From the NCBI GenBank assembly GCA_009733575.1, contig ML769383.1:620001-684000 (forward strand): a DNA stretch of 64,000 nt, given 5' to 3'. The DNA is from Gymnopus androsaceus JB14 (lineage: Eukaryota; Basidiomycota; Agaricomycetes; Agaricales; Omphalotaceae). The notes below the pieces were generated by a model. It saw only the letters and a list, made by a program, of their open reading frames with translations, did not search any database and was not told the origin of the DNA. The position numbers and the translations under genes are program-made. This document shows, one piece after another, positions 32,901 through 43,335 of this stretch; position 1 is the first letter of the stretch, and each line of letters opens with the position of its first letter.

Positions 32901-35900
32901 CTCTGTAGACATAAAATAAATATTAAAAAACAGCAAAGGTCTATTATCACTGATGCTCACTCCAGCTTCAAGATCCGATTGCAAGGCCTCTACAACGTTA
33001 ATCAAAACTGGTGTTATTTTGACTTCGAGGCCGCTGCGTTGGGATAATCGATATACTACCGTGTTCTTGGAGTTGTCGGGGGAAGCTAAAGCTATAGATG
33101 TCCGACCCGGTACTGCTGCATTGCGTTTGCGTGGTTCCTCATATACGCAAAACGACTCTCCTGGAATAACGAACTCAAATGAGAAATCAAAGCAATACAA
33201 GGTGGAAGATATTGGTCACCTTGATTGGCATGAAAGGACCTTCTTCCCAAAAGGAGGGACATTCTCCATGATATAGAATGTAATGTTTCACGAAGCGAAG
33301 ATATTGCTTCAGCGTAAGAAATTCAGAGTCGACATCGGGACCTGATAAGATGATTCGAGTAAACAAAAAAATAAAGGGCCATTTCAACTTTGAACTTACC
33401 CAAGTCTGACCATTCACTATCCGAGTGGTCAGTCAGATCTTCGTTGTCGGATTCGTCCCCGAAACTGGCGCTCTCTTCCTCATTCTTTTCGTTCACGGAT
33501 AGAGGATCCGGTATCTGGGAACCAATCCTACATAAAGAGTTCCGGATGAGACAGAGACGAGTGAAAAAGCAAGAGATAACGTACACGGGACGAGCACTAC
33601 GCATAGGGTGTGCGAAACGATCTTGGCTTTCTCCTTCTGATTCAGAGGACTGAGGAACGTCGACTGGCGGAATGTCATTTCGACGGTGCTCGTGATGGTG
33701 TCGCGAATACGCTTTGCGATGCAGCAGTGTAGGCTGGGGCATGTAAAGACCGTTCAAGTGCGTACGAGTCCCTAGCAGAAGTAAAATATAAATGAGACAT
33801 AGATTGGAGGGTATACTCGATAATAAGTACCTGGCATAGATCGTGCGGTTTTTAACATTTGAATAAAGCGTTCCACCCTTCCAGTAGGTAAATCCTGTTC
33901 CCGTACAAAGTCCGCCTGCGCTGCGCTCATTTCGCGCCAACCAGCAGGCGAAGAGTATATATCAAGAAAGATATCCGTAACGACCTCGGCGCCTTCAAGC
34001 CATGTGTTGGACTTGTTGTAGTCTAACAATGCTTTGAGCGAGAGCTGAGGGAGGCGAATGCTGGTCATGCTTTTGTGATACTGGCCACCAAGATCATTAT
34101 GGTCGATTTTCAAGCCTTGAGGGATGGACAGGTCCAGAGCCGCACTACCAGCTTTCCAAAGGACATTGACCGAACCTAAAGACACCTTCATAAATGTGAC
34201 TAGAACGAAAACCAGTGAGAACATATTCTTCAAGTAATGGTACGAACATACGGTCAGGATAAACTCCTGTCTGATAATCATTGGCAGGTGCATTAAGAGG
34301 GTCTGTAAAGTTGATCTGAAAGGCTTGTGCAGCTGCCCGTAACACAGCCGCCTGGGAAGCAGACAAGGACGCCTTGATGCTGCCTAGATGAATTTCCCAG
34401 AGACAAACATAAGTGATAGTGCGAGGAACGGGGCCAAATAACCTATTGGCAGTGATGTCGATGCCTGAGTTGTGATTTTAGCATAGCAGAGTGAGTTGAG
34501 GAAAGAAAAAAGACTTTACCGTCAATAACGAATATGTCGCGCGATTTCTTTACCTTGAAATCGGGATAGACAAGAGTCTCCGGAAAATGCTCTTCGATGC
34601 TACCGCTAATGGAACCAATATTAAGGGTCATTTCTGAGAAAGAGGCCATCAGATACGAAGTGGGTAAGCCTTTGTCTACTTACCCATGTACAAGTCGTGC
34701 ATGCGAAATCGTAGGTCAAGCGTTGGCATAGTGAGAACCAGACAGTGCCCAATACTATTTTGCGGTGCCCCCGGTATGTCTAAACCAATCTCGTATCCTG
34801 GAAGCCCCTCTGGATAGACCATGAGTCCGTCTACGAGCATGATGCCCATTTCGACTTGCATGACATTGCTCTAGGAGTATAATTAAGAAAAGAGGGAGGA
34901 CTGTAGAATGCGATGTACATACCGTCCCAGGACGAAATTTCTGGAGAACAGGATCACCCAGCGGAACACCTCTTTTTCGCTTATCGAGATATTCGTATAA
35001 AGTGGAGAAATGTGTGAACGAGCCGAGGTAGTTTTCTCGCAGGATCATGAAGTACCGGATGGACCATCCTAGACTCTTGAAGAGGATGTTGCGGACCTGT
35101 AATAGCGATTAGACGCTTGTGAGTAGTAGAAGGAACAATTTAGACCCACTTTCATCGTCAACTCAAGCTGTTCGATATGGTCTTCGTGGACCTCAGCAAA
35201 GTACATGTAAGAGCCGTTCAAGCGGAATGACCCTACTTTAGCCAATGTATTGCCGTCTTTCGGTGCATGTAACGCATTGGTGTTCCAGCGGGGTAGAGAA
35301 AGCCTGAGAGACACATCGGGGATATCAATTGAGAATGGGATCGTTGTAGATTCTGGCCGATAGACATTCGAAGGTATGGTCGTATTAAACTTCATGCGAC
35401 TGCCAGCAAAAGCGAAAATAGCTATAAAAACAACGAACGTCTGGAATTTCACTCTTGGAAACCACTGGCGATGGACGCACCATTCTCTTCCTCGACAAGC
35501 GGCTTATCGATGATATTGTGATCATTCGCGTAAAGCTTGAGTTCATAATGGTGCATATCCAGCTCAAACTGGTAAATCATTGGAATAAACCGGTGATAGT
35601 CGTGAGGAGGACCTGAAGCCCAATCCTTTCCCAGATCGGTAAACATATTAATATGGTCGCGGATGAGGTAGAGGGTAGGTCGCCGAAGAGTTACGCTGAC
35701 ATTCCAGGTGCGTTGAACGTTCCATTTCAATGGAGACGGCAGTTCGCAGTGAATCTACGAGTTCGAGTGAGTAACAGACATTATAAGGAGATCGTTTTCC
35801 ATACCCGACACGATTCAGCAGAAACCAATCGAATGTCGTTCAAGCTTGAAGTAACAGCTACAGTGTCGAGATGGACTTCCAGAATCGGTTCATAACCTCG

Positions 35901-37863
35901 CTGACTGGCTACCATAGGCATAAGGTAGCTTATAGACGAGCGGTCTCCGGCAGTGAGATGTAATAGCGCGGGCTCTCGCTTCCTAGGTCGATCGATTCCT
36001 TGCGTGAGTCCGTCCCATTGCCAATTCTACAAAGGAAGAGATAAGCTGGTTTCTCATAAGAATATAAGAATGCTATACCTTTGAGCTCTCGCGTAGAGGA
36101 ATATGCAATGTTGTCTCATCACGCAACTCGACAAAGACGCGCATAGCAGTCCATGCGCGCTGATCACCTGGCTTTAAGCGGGGAGTCTCTTCCGAATCAT
36201 TGTACATGGGAGGGAAAAACGTCCTTTGTAGCTCTCCCCTATAAAAACATCAAAATAAAAGTCAAGGTGTAAACAGTGAGTGATTGACGCACCGTTGTCT
36301 GTCTGCCCAAGGTCCGTATCTCAAAAACCCAGAGTGCAGCACGATATCCACCCCCCACTCTGGCCCAACATCTCCATTACCAATATCAAAGGGATCGAAT
36401 TGAGCTGCCTCCTTGATTGGCGACTGAGGTACCTGGCCCACTACATCCACATAATAGCACAATTCCAACAACGGTGTCTCGAGAATCTTTCGTTCAGTCG
36501 CGTATTCGAGCTTGGAAAAGTCTACCCCCACAGGAGTATCTTCATCCAAACTTTTCTTTGCTCTCCTGCGATGGTGCGATGCTTGACGAGAGGCATGAGT
36601 CTGTTGCGCTGATAGATATTTTAAAACAGGGGCGTAGAGTTTGAGGCTGTCCCAGATCTTTGAGAAAGTATGATATGAAGCGCGTGTAAAGGGTGTCTTG
36701 AATTCATAACTAGAGAAAGAGTTGTTTAGATGGATTATAGATGGCATGAAATAGCCGCACTTGTTGATTTGCTCCTCGATGACTTCTCCAGTAGCGGTCA
36801 TAGAATCACGATAATGTTCATTCTCAACGTATTGGACCAAAGCCTGCGTGAATCTGAGAGTAAGCATCTGTTTGTACAGATCGTATTTTGACCTTGACTT
36901 GGGATTCATGTCAGACATGGACATCAAGAGAGCAAGTCATTATTCGCGTACTGGCACAATCCCAAACGTTCCTTCCATGCGTTTGAACTCGGCGACAAGC
37001 AGGTTTGGAGTGGAAGAGTTTCCGCAGATGATTGCACCCTTGGATACATGGATGCCCAAAGGCAATAAATCCTTGGGATCAAGATTTGGAAGTTGTTCTC
37101 GAATCCGTGCCACCAAATTGAGAAGAAAAGCAGGTGCGCGAGACCGCAGTGAGCTGGTGAGGAGGGAAGCTGCTGGAACGGGAGTATTCATGCCTACGCA
37201 TGATTGAGTCTTGAGTTATGGGTAGTGAAAAGGACTGACCGGAAGGGGCCTTTTGCAACGAAGCGCGTCTTTCTGAATATGCAGAGGGCTGAGCTCGCAT
37301 TTGTGATAGTATATTATCATATGCGGCGGTTCTATTATACAAGAACCATTCAAACCCGTGGATGGACACCTGAATACGACAGGAGGCGTCTCGAAAGAAG
37401 AAGCCATCTGGATTAGCACGGTTAGTATTCAAGGCATCTACAAAGGTTAAAGACGTGCCATCTCCTCCAAGGGACAGCCCGATTTCTTCCTCGTTTGTCG
37501 GGCGGCGTATCCAGTATCGCCAGGCCAGTTGAGCTTTCACAATCTTTGCGGTTTGACTACTTGAATGGTAGCGTATGTCCTTTAATAATATTCTCCCACT
37601 GAGAATAGAGAAATGAATGGAGCCTGGTGGCAAGTTGAGTGTACGATGCTCTTCCAGTAAAAATACTCACCGATTTCAAGCCATATGCTGGACGCTCCAT
37701 CGTTCCAATAAACTAGGCGTATTGCCAGGCCGAGAAACCATGCAATAAAGCGGTTAAAGTAGAAGAAATATATGAAGGAAGCTATTGTAATGCATATGCA
37801 GACAATAAGCAAGACAATATTCAGCATTGAGCTAGCTGAGCACTGAGCAAGGCTCAGACTCAA
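26963..37863 (-). CDS. CSF1: CSF1 / BLTP1 bridge-like lipid transfer protein
   Basis: This is a giant membrane-contact-site protein that carries phospholipids along a hydrophobic groove (family of yeast Csf1, animal Tweek/BLTP1). It is required for cold-tolerant growth and GPI-anchor lipid supply in yeast. The N-terminal transmembrane helix (NIVLLIVCICITIASFIYF) is followed by the groove start: IHFSILSGRILLKDI, AQLAWRYWIRRP, IQVSIHGFEWFLYNRTAAYDN. Conserved later parts are SKYDLYKQMLTLRFTQALVQ, FVELRDETTLHIPLRESS and YFMILRENYLGSF. The C-terminus reads HPFFMKKAGFSLEDSLPQY then TAPLEEIMEILLKLYS and stops at 26963. Many 45-65 nt introns join cleanly. One extra base breaks the frame at about 27121, 28170, 30844, 31350, 31788 and 32760. 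The start could be 37863 or 37827. Confidence 0.93.
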
Positions 37864-37918
37864 AGTGGGAAGATGGATTACTGTAAGTGGGCGCTAATTG
37901 ATCTTTGCAATTCAATTC

Positions 37919-38170
37919 ATGACGACCACAACAGCGGCTCAGTCCACAAAACCCTTGAAACGACTTGCAGTTCATGCAACGACGACATGCGCTAGCCAGG
38001 CCTCTGCCTACGGAAAATGCATTCCTTGCATCCTACACTGACGTTCACAAGGATATCTGCAAGGACGAATTTGCCAAATTTGGACAATGTCTTCGCGAGG
38101 CAGTATGTATGCGATTGACTTGGTTGGCTTGTGTGTTCATTTCTTTCCTCAGATGAAACGAAAGTGGTGA
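37919..38170 (+). CDS. CHCH protein, NDUFAF8-like complex I assembly factor
   Basis: This is a small mitochondrial twin-cysteine protein of about 66 residues. The pattern CASQASAYGKC, then KDICKDEFAKFGQC with REA and MKRKW, matches the NDUFAF8 (C17orf89) type, a partner of NDUFAF5 in complex I assembly. Exon 1 runs to 38102, a 50-nt intron (38103-38152) follows, and exon 2 encodes MKRKW and a stop. As written the frame stops after GKCIPCILH; removing one C of the CC at 38024-38025 gives CILASYTDVHKD and restores the domain. It is divergent from CSF1 with only about 55 bases between start codons. The assignment beyond CHCH is by pattern, not proven. Confidence 0.75.
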
Positions 38171-38220
38171 TTCCGCTAGTAGGTGTCTATGATACATTTT
38201 AAAAGCAATTAAATAGTATA

Positions 38221-39078
38221 TCAATCCAGATTTTCAGTGTTCATTCCTCCAGGGACTGTCGTTTCACGCCTCTCTTGACCATCTCTTGGAGCGGCCGCTC
38301 CCTGACGACGTCTACCAGTCGTCCGCATCAACAGTGACATTGGAATAGGCCAAGTGGTCGTATTGGGAAAAGGTATAAGTGGGTCTTGTGAGTTGGAGGT
38401 GCGGGAGATGGTAGCTGGTGGATTTCGTAGTCGGGCGAGGATGGATGATAGGCGTATGTCGACAATGTATTGTGGTTCGTTATTTGGTGGAGATTCAAAT
38501 GCTTTCTGGTTGGCAAAAGATGTTTCGAGCGGAGGTATAGGTGATGTTGGCGTCGCAAGTAGATAGTCATTAGAGTCCTCAGTGCCGCTTTCCGGAGTGT
38601 GCATTTCGAATGAGATGACTGTGAGCAGCATTTGGAGGAAGATAATGGAGAAATCGACAAAAAGCAGCTGAAATTTTGAAGGCGAATACGCTAAATTTCG
38701 AAATATGAGCTTGTTATACGAATAACTTGGCAAAAACGCACCGAGTCCCACAAAATCTAGGATAACTGATCTGCCCTCAGATGGACCCGTCGTAGCATGG
38801 TTCCACACGCTAAAGCTGTTGCTGAAGAGCGGGAAGACGAAGAAGCTTCCCAACGATAATGTCGGCGACATTTCTCTCGTAGTCGTGCACAAAAGCTGAG
38901 CTGATAGACGAAGGAACATGTTGAACAGTGAAGGCGAAAGGTAGAAGGATAGACAGAAAAGTTGGTATAAGAGAGTATCAAGCTGCAGAATTGGTCAGTA
39001 AATGTCAATTGCGAATTAGATATAACCTCGTACCGCTGTTAAAATATGTCTTCTCTCATGATAGCGTCTTCTGGGCAT
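38221..39078 (-). CDS. DUF1746 protein, DSC4-like E3 ligase subunit
   Basis: A short basic first exon (MPRRRYHERRHILTA) is followed by an intron and a hydrophobic region: LDTLLYQLFCLSFYLSPSLF, the segment with FFVFPLFSNSFSVWNHATTGPSEGRSV, ILDFVGLG and FQLLFVDFSIIFLQMLLTV. This order of helices and the H-x6-G-x-ILDFVG pattern match fungal DUF1746 proteins, which include subunit 4 of the Golgi DSC ubiquitin ligase that activates the sterol regulator SREBP. The second half (about residues 130-245) is polar, with a LARLRNPPATISR segment. The subunit assignment is by family; no catalytic domain is expected. Confidence 0.7.
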
Positions 39079-39615
39079 CACATATATCCTTCCTATCCAG
39101 TGGCTTGTGGTCGTACGAGAAACCACTGCTTGTATGTGCACGTTATTAGAGAGCACTTTGGGCGCTTATAATTGCGGCCCTTCTCTTTCCGCCATCACAG
39201 CCGACTCGACATACTTAGGCTTAGGCTATTACAGTATAATCATTCTCGCAGCAAGTCTTGCTCAGCATTTTCCAGTCACCCGGGAACTCCGTGCATCCAA
39301 AATAGCTGATGATCATACTTGTCTGGCAGATAATCAAGCAAACGTCAGTCAAGACTCGAGCTCTTGGGTCGCCCGACTGGAGCCCTCTAATGCCCCATTC
39401 CGACAATATCCATAACGAACCGTTTATTTATCTGAATACGGTTGACCTGAGCTTGCCTGAACGACGCCTCAATAAGAATCAACGGAACAATGAGTCTGCT
39501 TTAATTAGCGCCGGGCAGTGCTGTAGTGAGAACAACACGAGCTTCTTGCATTGTTACTGTTACGAGATTCCATCTCTCTTTCTCCCTTCCACCTATCGCT
39601 TTCCTTCGCCCAGAA
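39079..39615. other. Divergent promoter region
   Basis: This is 537 bases between the starts of the DSC4-like gene and the four-helix membrane protein. The open frames here are short and unconvincing. Promoters of both genes should lie here, but no motif stands out. Confidence 0.5.
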
Positions 39616-40899
39616 ATGCCCAAGAAAGATCTACTTAAAAGACGCCCTCCTTCACGGCAAATCATTTTGCTGCTGTCTTCCTGTATGTCTTGCATTCAAT
39701 CGACTGTGTATTCCCACCCATCTATCCATTTTACAGGTTCGATTTGGTGTGATTTCCATGTCGGTGCGGCACTTTTCGAATATCCTCTCCTTTGCTCGGG
39801 TTTCTTAACAAGAACTAGTTCCTCGGTATTCTATTCGGGGGATTACTCGCAATATTACTCTGGTTTGAGGTTTCTGGTATGCTATTTTTGCTTATTAGCT
39901 TTCTGTGGCCTCATATCTCCATAGATACATCAAGCACGATGGATCCCCATGAGAGAACGGCCTTCATATTAGCTGGTCTTGTAGAAACCTTACTGCTAAT
40001 CGCGTCTGTCCTTGGGTCAGTGGTCCCAATTCCATTCGTAATTCTATTAATAACACTGCCTTTGCAATGCAGATTCGTCGGTGCTGTCGTTCGCAAACAG
40101 CTTTTCACTCAGATCTACGCCTACTTCATATATGTCCACTTTTTCATCAATGTCGCCGTTGCGACTTACTTTATCTATGTCATCTCGCATTTTTCTTCGA
40201 CGGCTGAAACGAAATTATGCGATGACACTGTCAAGAACTCTGGAGCGCAGAGTCAATGTACTGGGGCCTTTTCGGACCTTAAAACTATATTCATCGTCGT
40301 AGCTGTTGTCGTGCTATTGACGGAACTTTGTGCGTCGGCTATCCTTGCTTTTCCGTGACCACAACTGACTCATCCCTGTTCTGATAGATGGCGCGCTCAT
40401 TGTCGCGCGTTATGTATATCAAATCAAGACCGAGAAATTAACGACGCGGCATTCTCGCATGACAATGTTGGCCCAAGCTGGCAGGTCATCAGGCAGGAGC
40501 TCGATGATGCCCAACTTTGGCTCGGGCCCCAGCGATTCAGGACATTACTCTGCATTGCCTGGAGACCAAACAGATAACATCTCTCTCATTCCAAAGTCGC
40601 CTCCAACAGCGGAATTCAATCCTTACATGAACGCGGAGCATCCTCGTTTTCCTTCGTACGCGACTACTTCCTATGGGTACGACGAGGTGCCCGCGTTTGA
40701 AGAGGGGTATGGCGGAGGGTCTTGGAGTCATCACGAAATCGCAGAAGATGAAAAACCTTTACCACAACAAGAGGAGGACCTCGATAACGCCAGTGCACCT
40801 AGCCAGCGCGATGTCAAAACGGCTGCGGGACCTTCAGCTCATCCCGAAGTCGATCCTCTGCCGCAATACGCCCCTTCAGAATCATCCGAACTTCGGTAA
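39616..40899 (+). CDS. Four-helix fungal membrane protein with long polar tail
   Basis: Exons join as KIYLKDALLHGKSFCCCLP, VRFGVISMS, FLGILFGGLLAILLWFEVS (helix 1), MDPHERTAFILAGLVETLLLI (helix 2), FVGAVVRKQLFTQIYAYFIY and the following helix 3, then a luminal loop with cysteines (ETKLCDDT and SQCTGAF), helix 4 (IFIVVAVVVLLTELYGALIV) and YVYQIKTEKL. The tail from about residue 185 is Ser/Pro/Glu-rich and disordered, ending SESSELR. The layout resembles tetraspan membrane proteins that recur in Agaricomycetes, with the CCCLPVRFG motif. Function unknown. The start at 39616 is in frame only if one A is removed at about 39622, so the start is uncertain. Confidence 0.7.
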
Positions 40900-41687
40900 T
40901 TTACTGCTAATCTTACGACGTTTAATTGGACTTTCAAGTACATATACTGTATATAATTTACTTCAGCAACAAATGCTTGCTCTCCGAAAGAATCTATAAA
41001 GAAGCTGCCGGATGCAATTTTGTTATTTAAATAAAGAGGTTAGACACTGGAGGTGGTGGACATCCATCATAAATTCATCTATCCATCTATATCCCGCCGC
41101 ATATGCTTCTGAAGATCTTCATGAACTCATCCAACCGGTCATTAATTTGTGTGTAGGTCTCTTGAGCTTGAGCTTGAGAAAACAGATTGCATCAAGAGAT
41201 GGAAGTTCCCCACTGCAATTTCGGCGTCTTTTTGCCCTTATGCTCTAACCAGCCTAAATTTCCTTTCCCGCGAGACGCGCAAGCCGAGCAATCAGGGTCC
41301 TGATCAAAGATCATTGATTAATTTTTTCACCTCTATCGAGACACCAACGCACACGCTGGAAATCTAGTTAACGCTGCATTGCAATGGTCCTCTTAAGCTA
41401 TAACGATAGCAAAGAAAAGATGCGAGAAGAGGAAGGGACGAAAGACTTGCTGCAATTGGCAAAATAGTGCAAAGCGCAGTCCGGGCCGTCGTGATTCGGC
41501 AATCAACAATTTATTTCAGCGCGTATGATGTTGTGAGAGACATGTATACATGTGCCAGTGGGTACCTTCGTAACCCTGGCACCCCTGCGCGAACTTATGG
41601 CTTGTTAAGACACTTCACCATCTTCCCTCACTCACACACTGGAAACGCTGGCTTTCGGAATTGGTATCGAGCGACTCGAGCCGCTAG
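40900..41687. other. Intergenic, no gene recognised
   Basis: No coding signal was seen on either strand beyond short open frames. This region contains the 3' flank of the four-helix protein and the promoter of the DUF6533 gene. Confidence 0.5.
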
Positions 41688-43119
41688 ATGCCTCTTAACG
41701 CAAATAGGCTCATAAGAGATTTAGAGTCATCCTCCGGTGAGTTGTATTCTTTGCCTGTCTTCATTCATTCATTCATTCATTTGACTTGACGTTAGGCTCT
41801 GCATTCTTTTTTTTAGCCTGGTATGTATCCTCTCAAGCGTCGTCATAAACTCCTATCAACACCCAACTTGAACGCTAGGGAGATTCTGATTACTCTGGAC
41901 GATGAAGTAGAGCTTATCTGGAGGTGAGTGAACCCAACATAGTCCTACTCTCTTCCTCATTGATGAATCCAATCAGTAAACCATGGAACTCGTGGATAAA
42001 ATGGGCTTTCTTGGTCGGTCGCTATTTCTCTTTGCTATTGCTCTTGTGAGTGTGAATGTTCGTCCCTGGACTTTCATATTAAATATCCGGACTATCCTTT
42101 AGCGCCGACCAGGTGGTAAGGCTCGTCATAACATACAGTACAATCAACCTCCACGACAATGTACTCAGAATATGGTTTGCACTCCAAGGGCTAATTGCGT
42201 TTTCAATTATGGAGGGCGCAGAAATCTGCCTTATGGCTCGAAGTTGGTGAGATTCATCTTCCAGTTAAGCCCTACTAAAGATTTCAGTATATGCTCTTTA
42301 TAACAAGAATAAATGGGTCGGCTATGGTTTTATGGTCTTGCTTTCGGCAGAGGCCTTGACTGCATTTCTGGGGATCGGCCTCACGTTTCCACGTCCTCCC
42401 TTCGATCCTCAAGTGATTATCACACAAACCCCGGGATCTTTTGACTATTTTAGGTGCATATTCTCTATACATAGTTTGTTCGCCAACTGACTCATTTCTT
42501 TAGCATCGCTACACTAGTCTCGCAGACGATTTTGTTGGCCCTTTCGATGGCACGATACAGATTCCTCTATAAACAAGGATATTGGGGAGGGACGCGTATC
42601 TTACACTTGATGTCTCGCGACGGGACATTGGCTTTCGCTATTTTCTTTAGTTTGTACAATCATTGTCCCTTTCTGCATGATGCTTACAATCCTCCTAGTG
42701 CTTTCATTACTTATGCTGATTTACCACGTACTGCATGAACCTTTCGCTCCTGATGAATACACGTATGTCTCCTCGCCTTAGTGCATTCGCATTCATCTAA
42801 CCCGATAGCTAGGTGGTCGATTGGTCTTATTTCAACCACCGTAAGGAATGCTCCTCATGACATGCATCTGACTGATCTTTATTCACTTTAGGAATGTCGT
42901 CTTATCCTCAATCTACAGAAGCTTCCAATAGCGGAGCCGGATTTTACGAGCTTTCCCGAACTTACGACAATACTCACTAATGATCGCAGCGGATTGGGGA
43001 CTTCGCAGTGAGCTCAAATTTATTCCAGTCCTCCCGGTTTACTCATGCCCTTGTGCAGTATGATGACGGTGTTCCGTGAGGAGCATGTACCTCACGAAGA
43101 GCATGAAATAGAATGTTAG
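41688..43119 (+). CDS. DUF6533 multi-pass membrane protein
   Basis: This is an Agaricomycete membrane family of unknown function. The conserved first-domain signature WEILITLDDEVELIW is followed by the segment WNSWIKWAFLVGRYFSLLLLL. Further helices include LRIWFALQGLIAFSIMEGAE, the ARVYALYNKNKWV motif, YGFMVLLSAEALTAFLGIGL, SIATLVSQTILLALSMARYRF and SRDGTLAFAIFF with the family motif ECRLILNLQK near the C-terminus. The tail is acidic (REEHVPHEEHEIEC). About eight exons are present; exon 1 ends at the SSSG junction and intron 1 contains a CATT microsatellite. All joins keep frame from the ATG at 41688. Relatives are numerous in mushroom genomes and usually uncharacterised. Confidence 0.8.
41761..41782 (+). 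repeat. CATT microsatellite
   Basis: About five copies of a four-base CATT unit lie inside intron 1 of the DUF6533 gene. Confidence 0.8.
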
Positions 43120-43335
43120 AAAACGACTTGAAGGTTATGGACTCTTTGTAGTACTAGTGTATTGTGTATGACTGGAAACGATATCAAGACTTTTGTATCT
43201 TAGAACCCAGTGTTAAATAATAACCTACTTGTGGGCCTTCCAAGAATCGCGGGTGCATCGTCGCTTTGTATGGTGAGAACATCAAACGCGTTGATAAACA
43301 CGTGACAGCACTCCCTCTTTCTTCCTTCCTCCATC

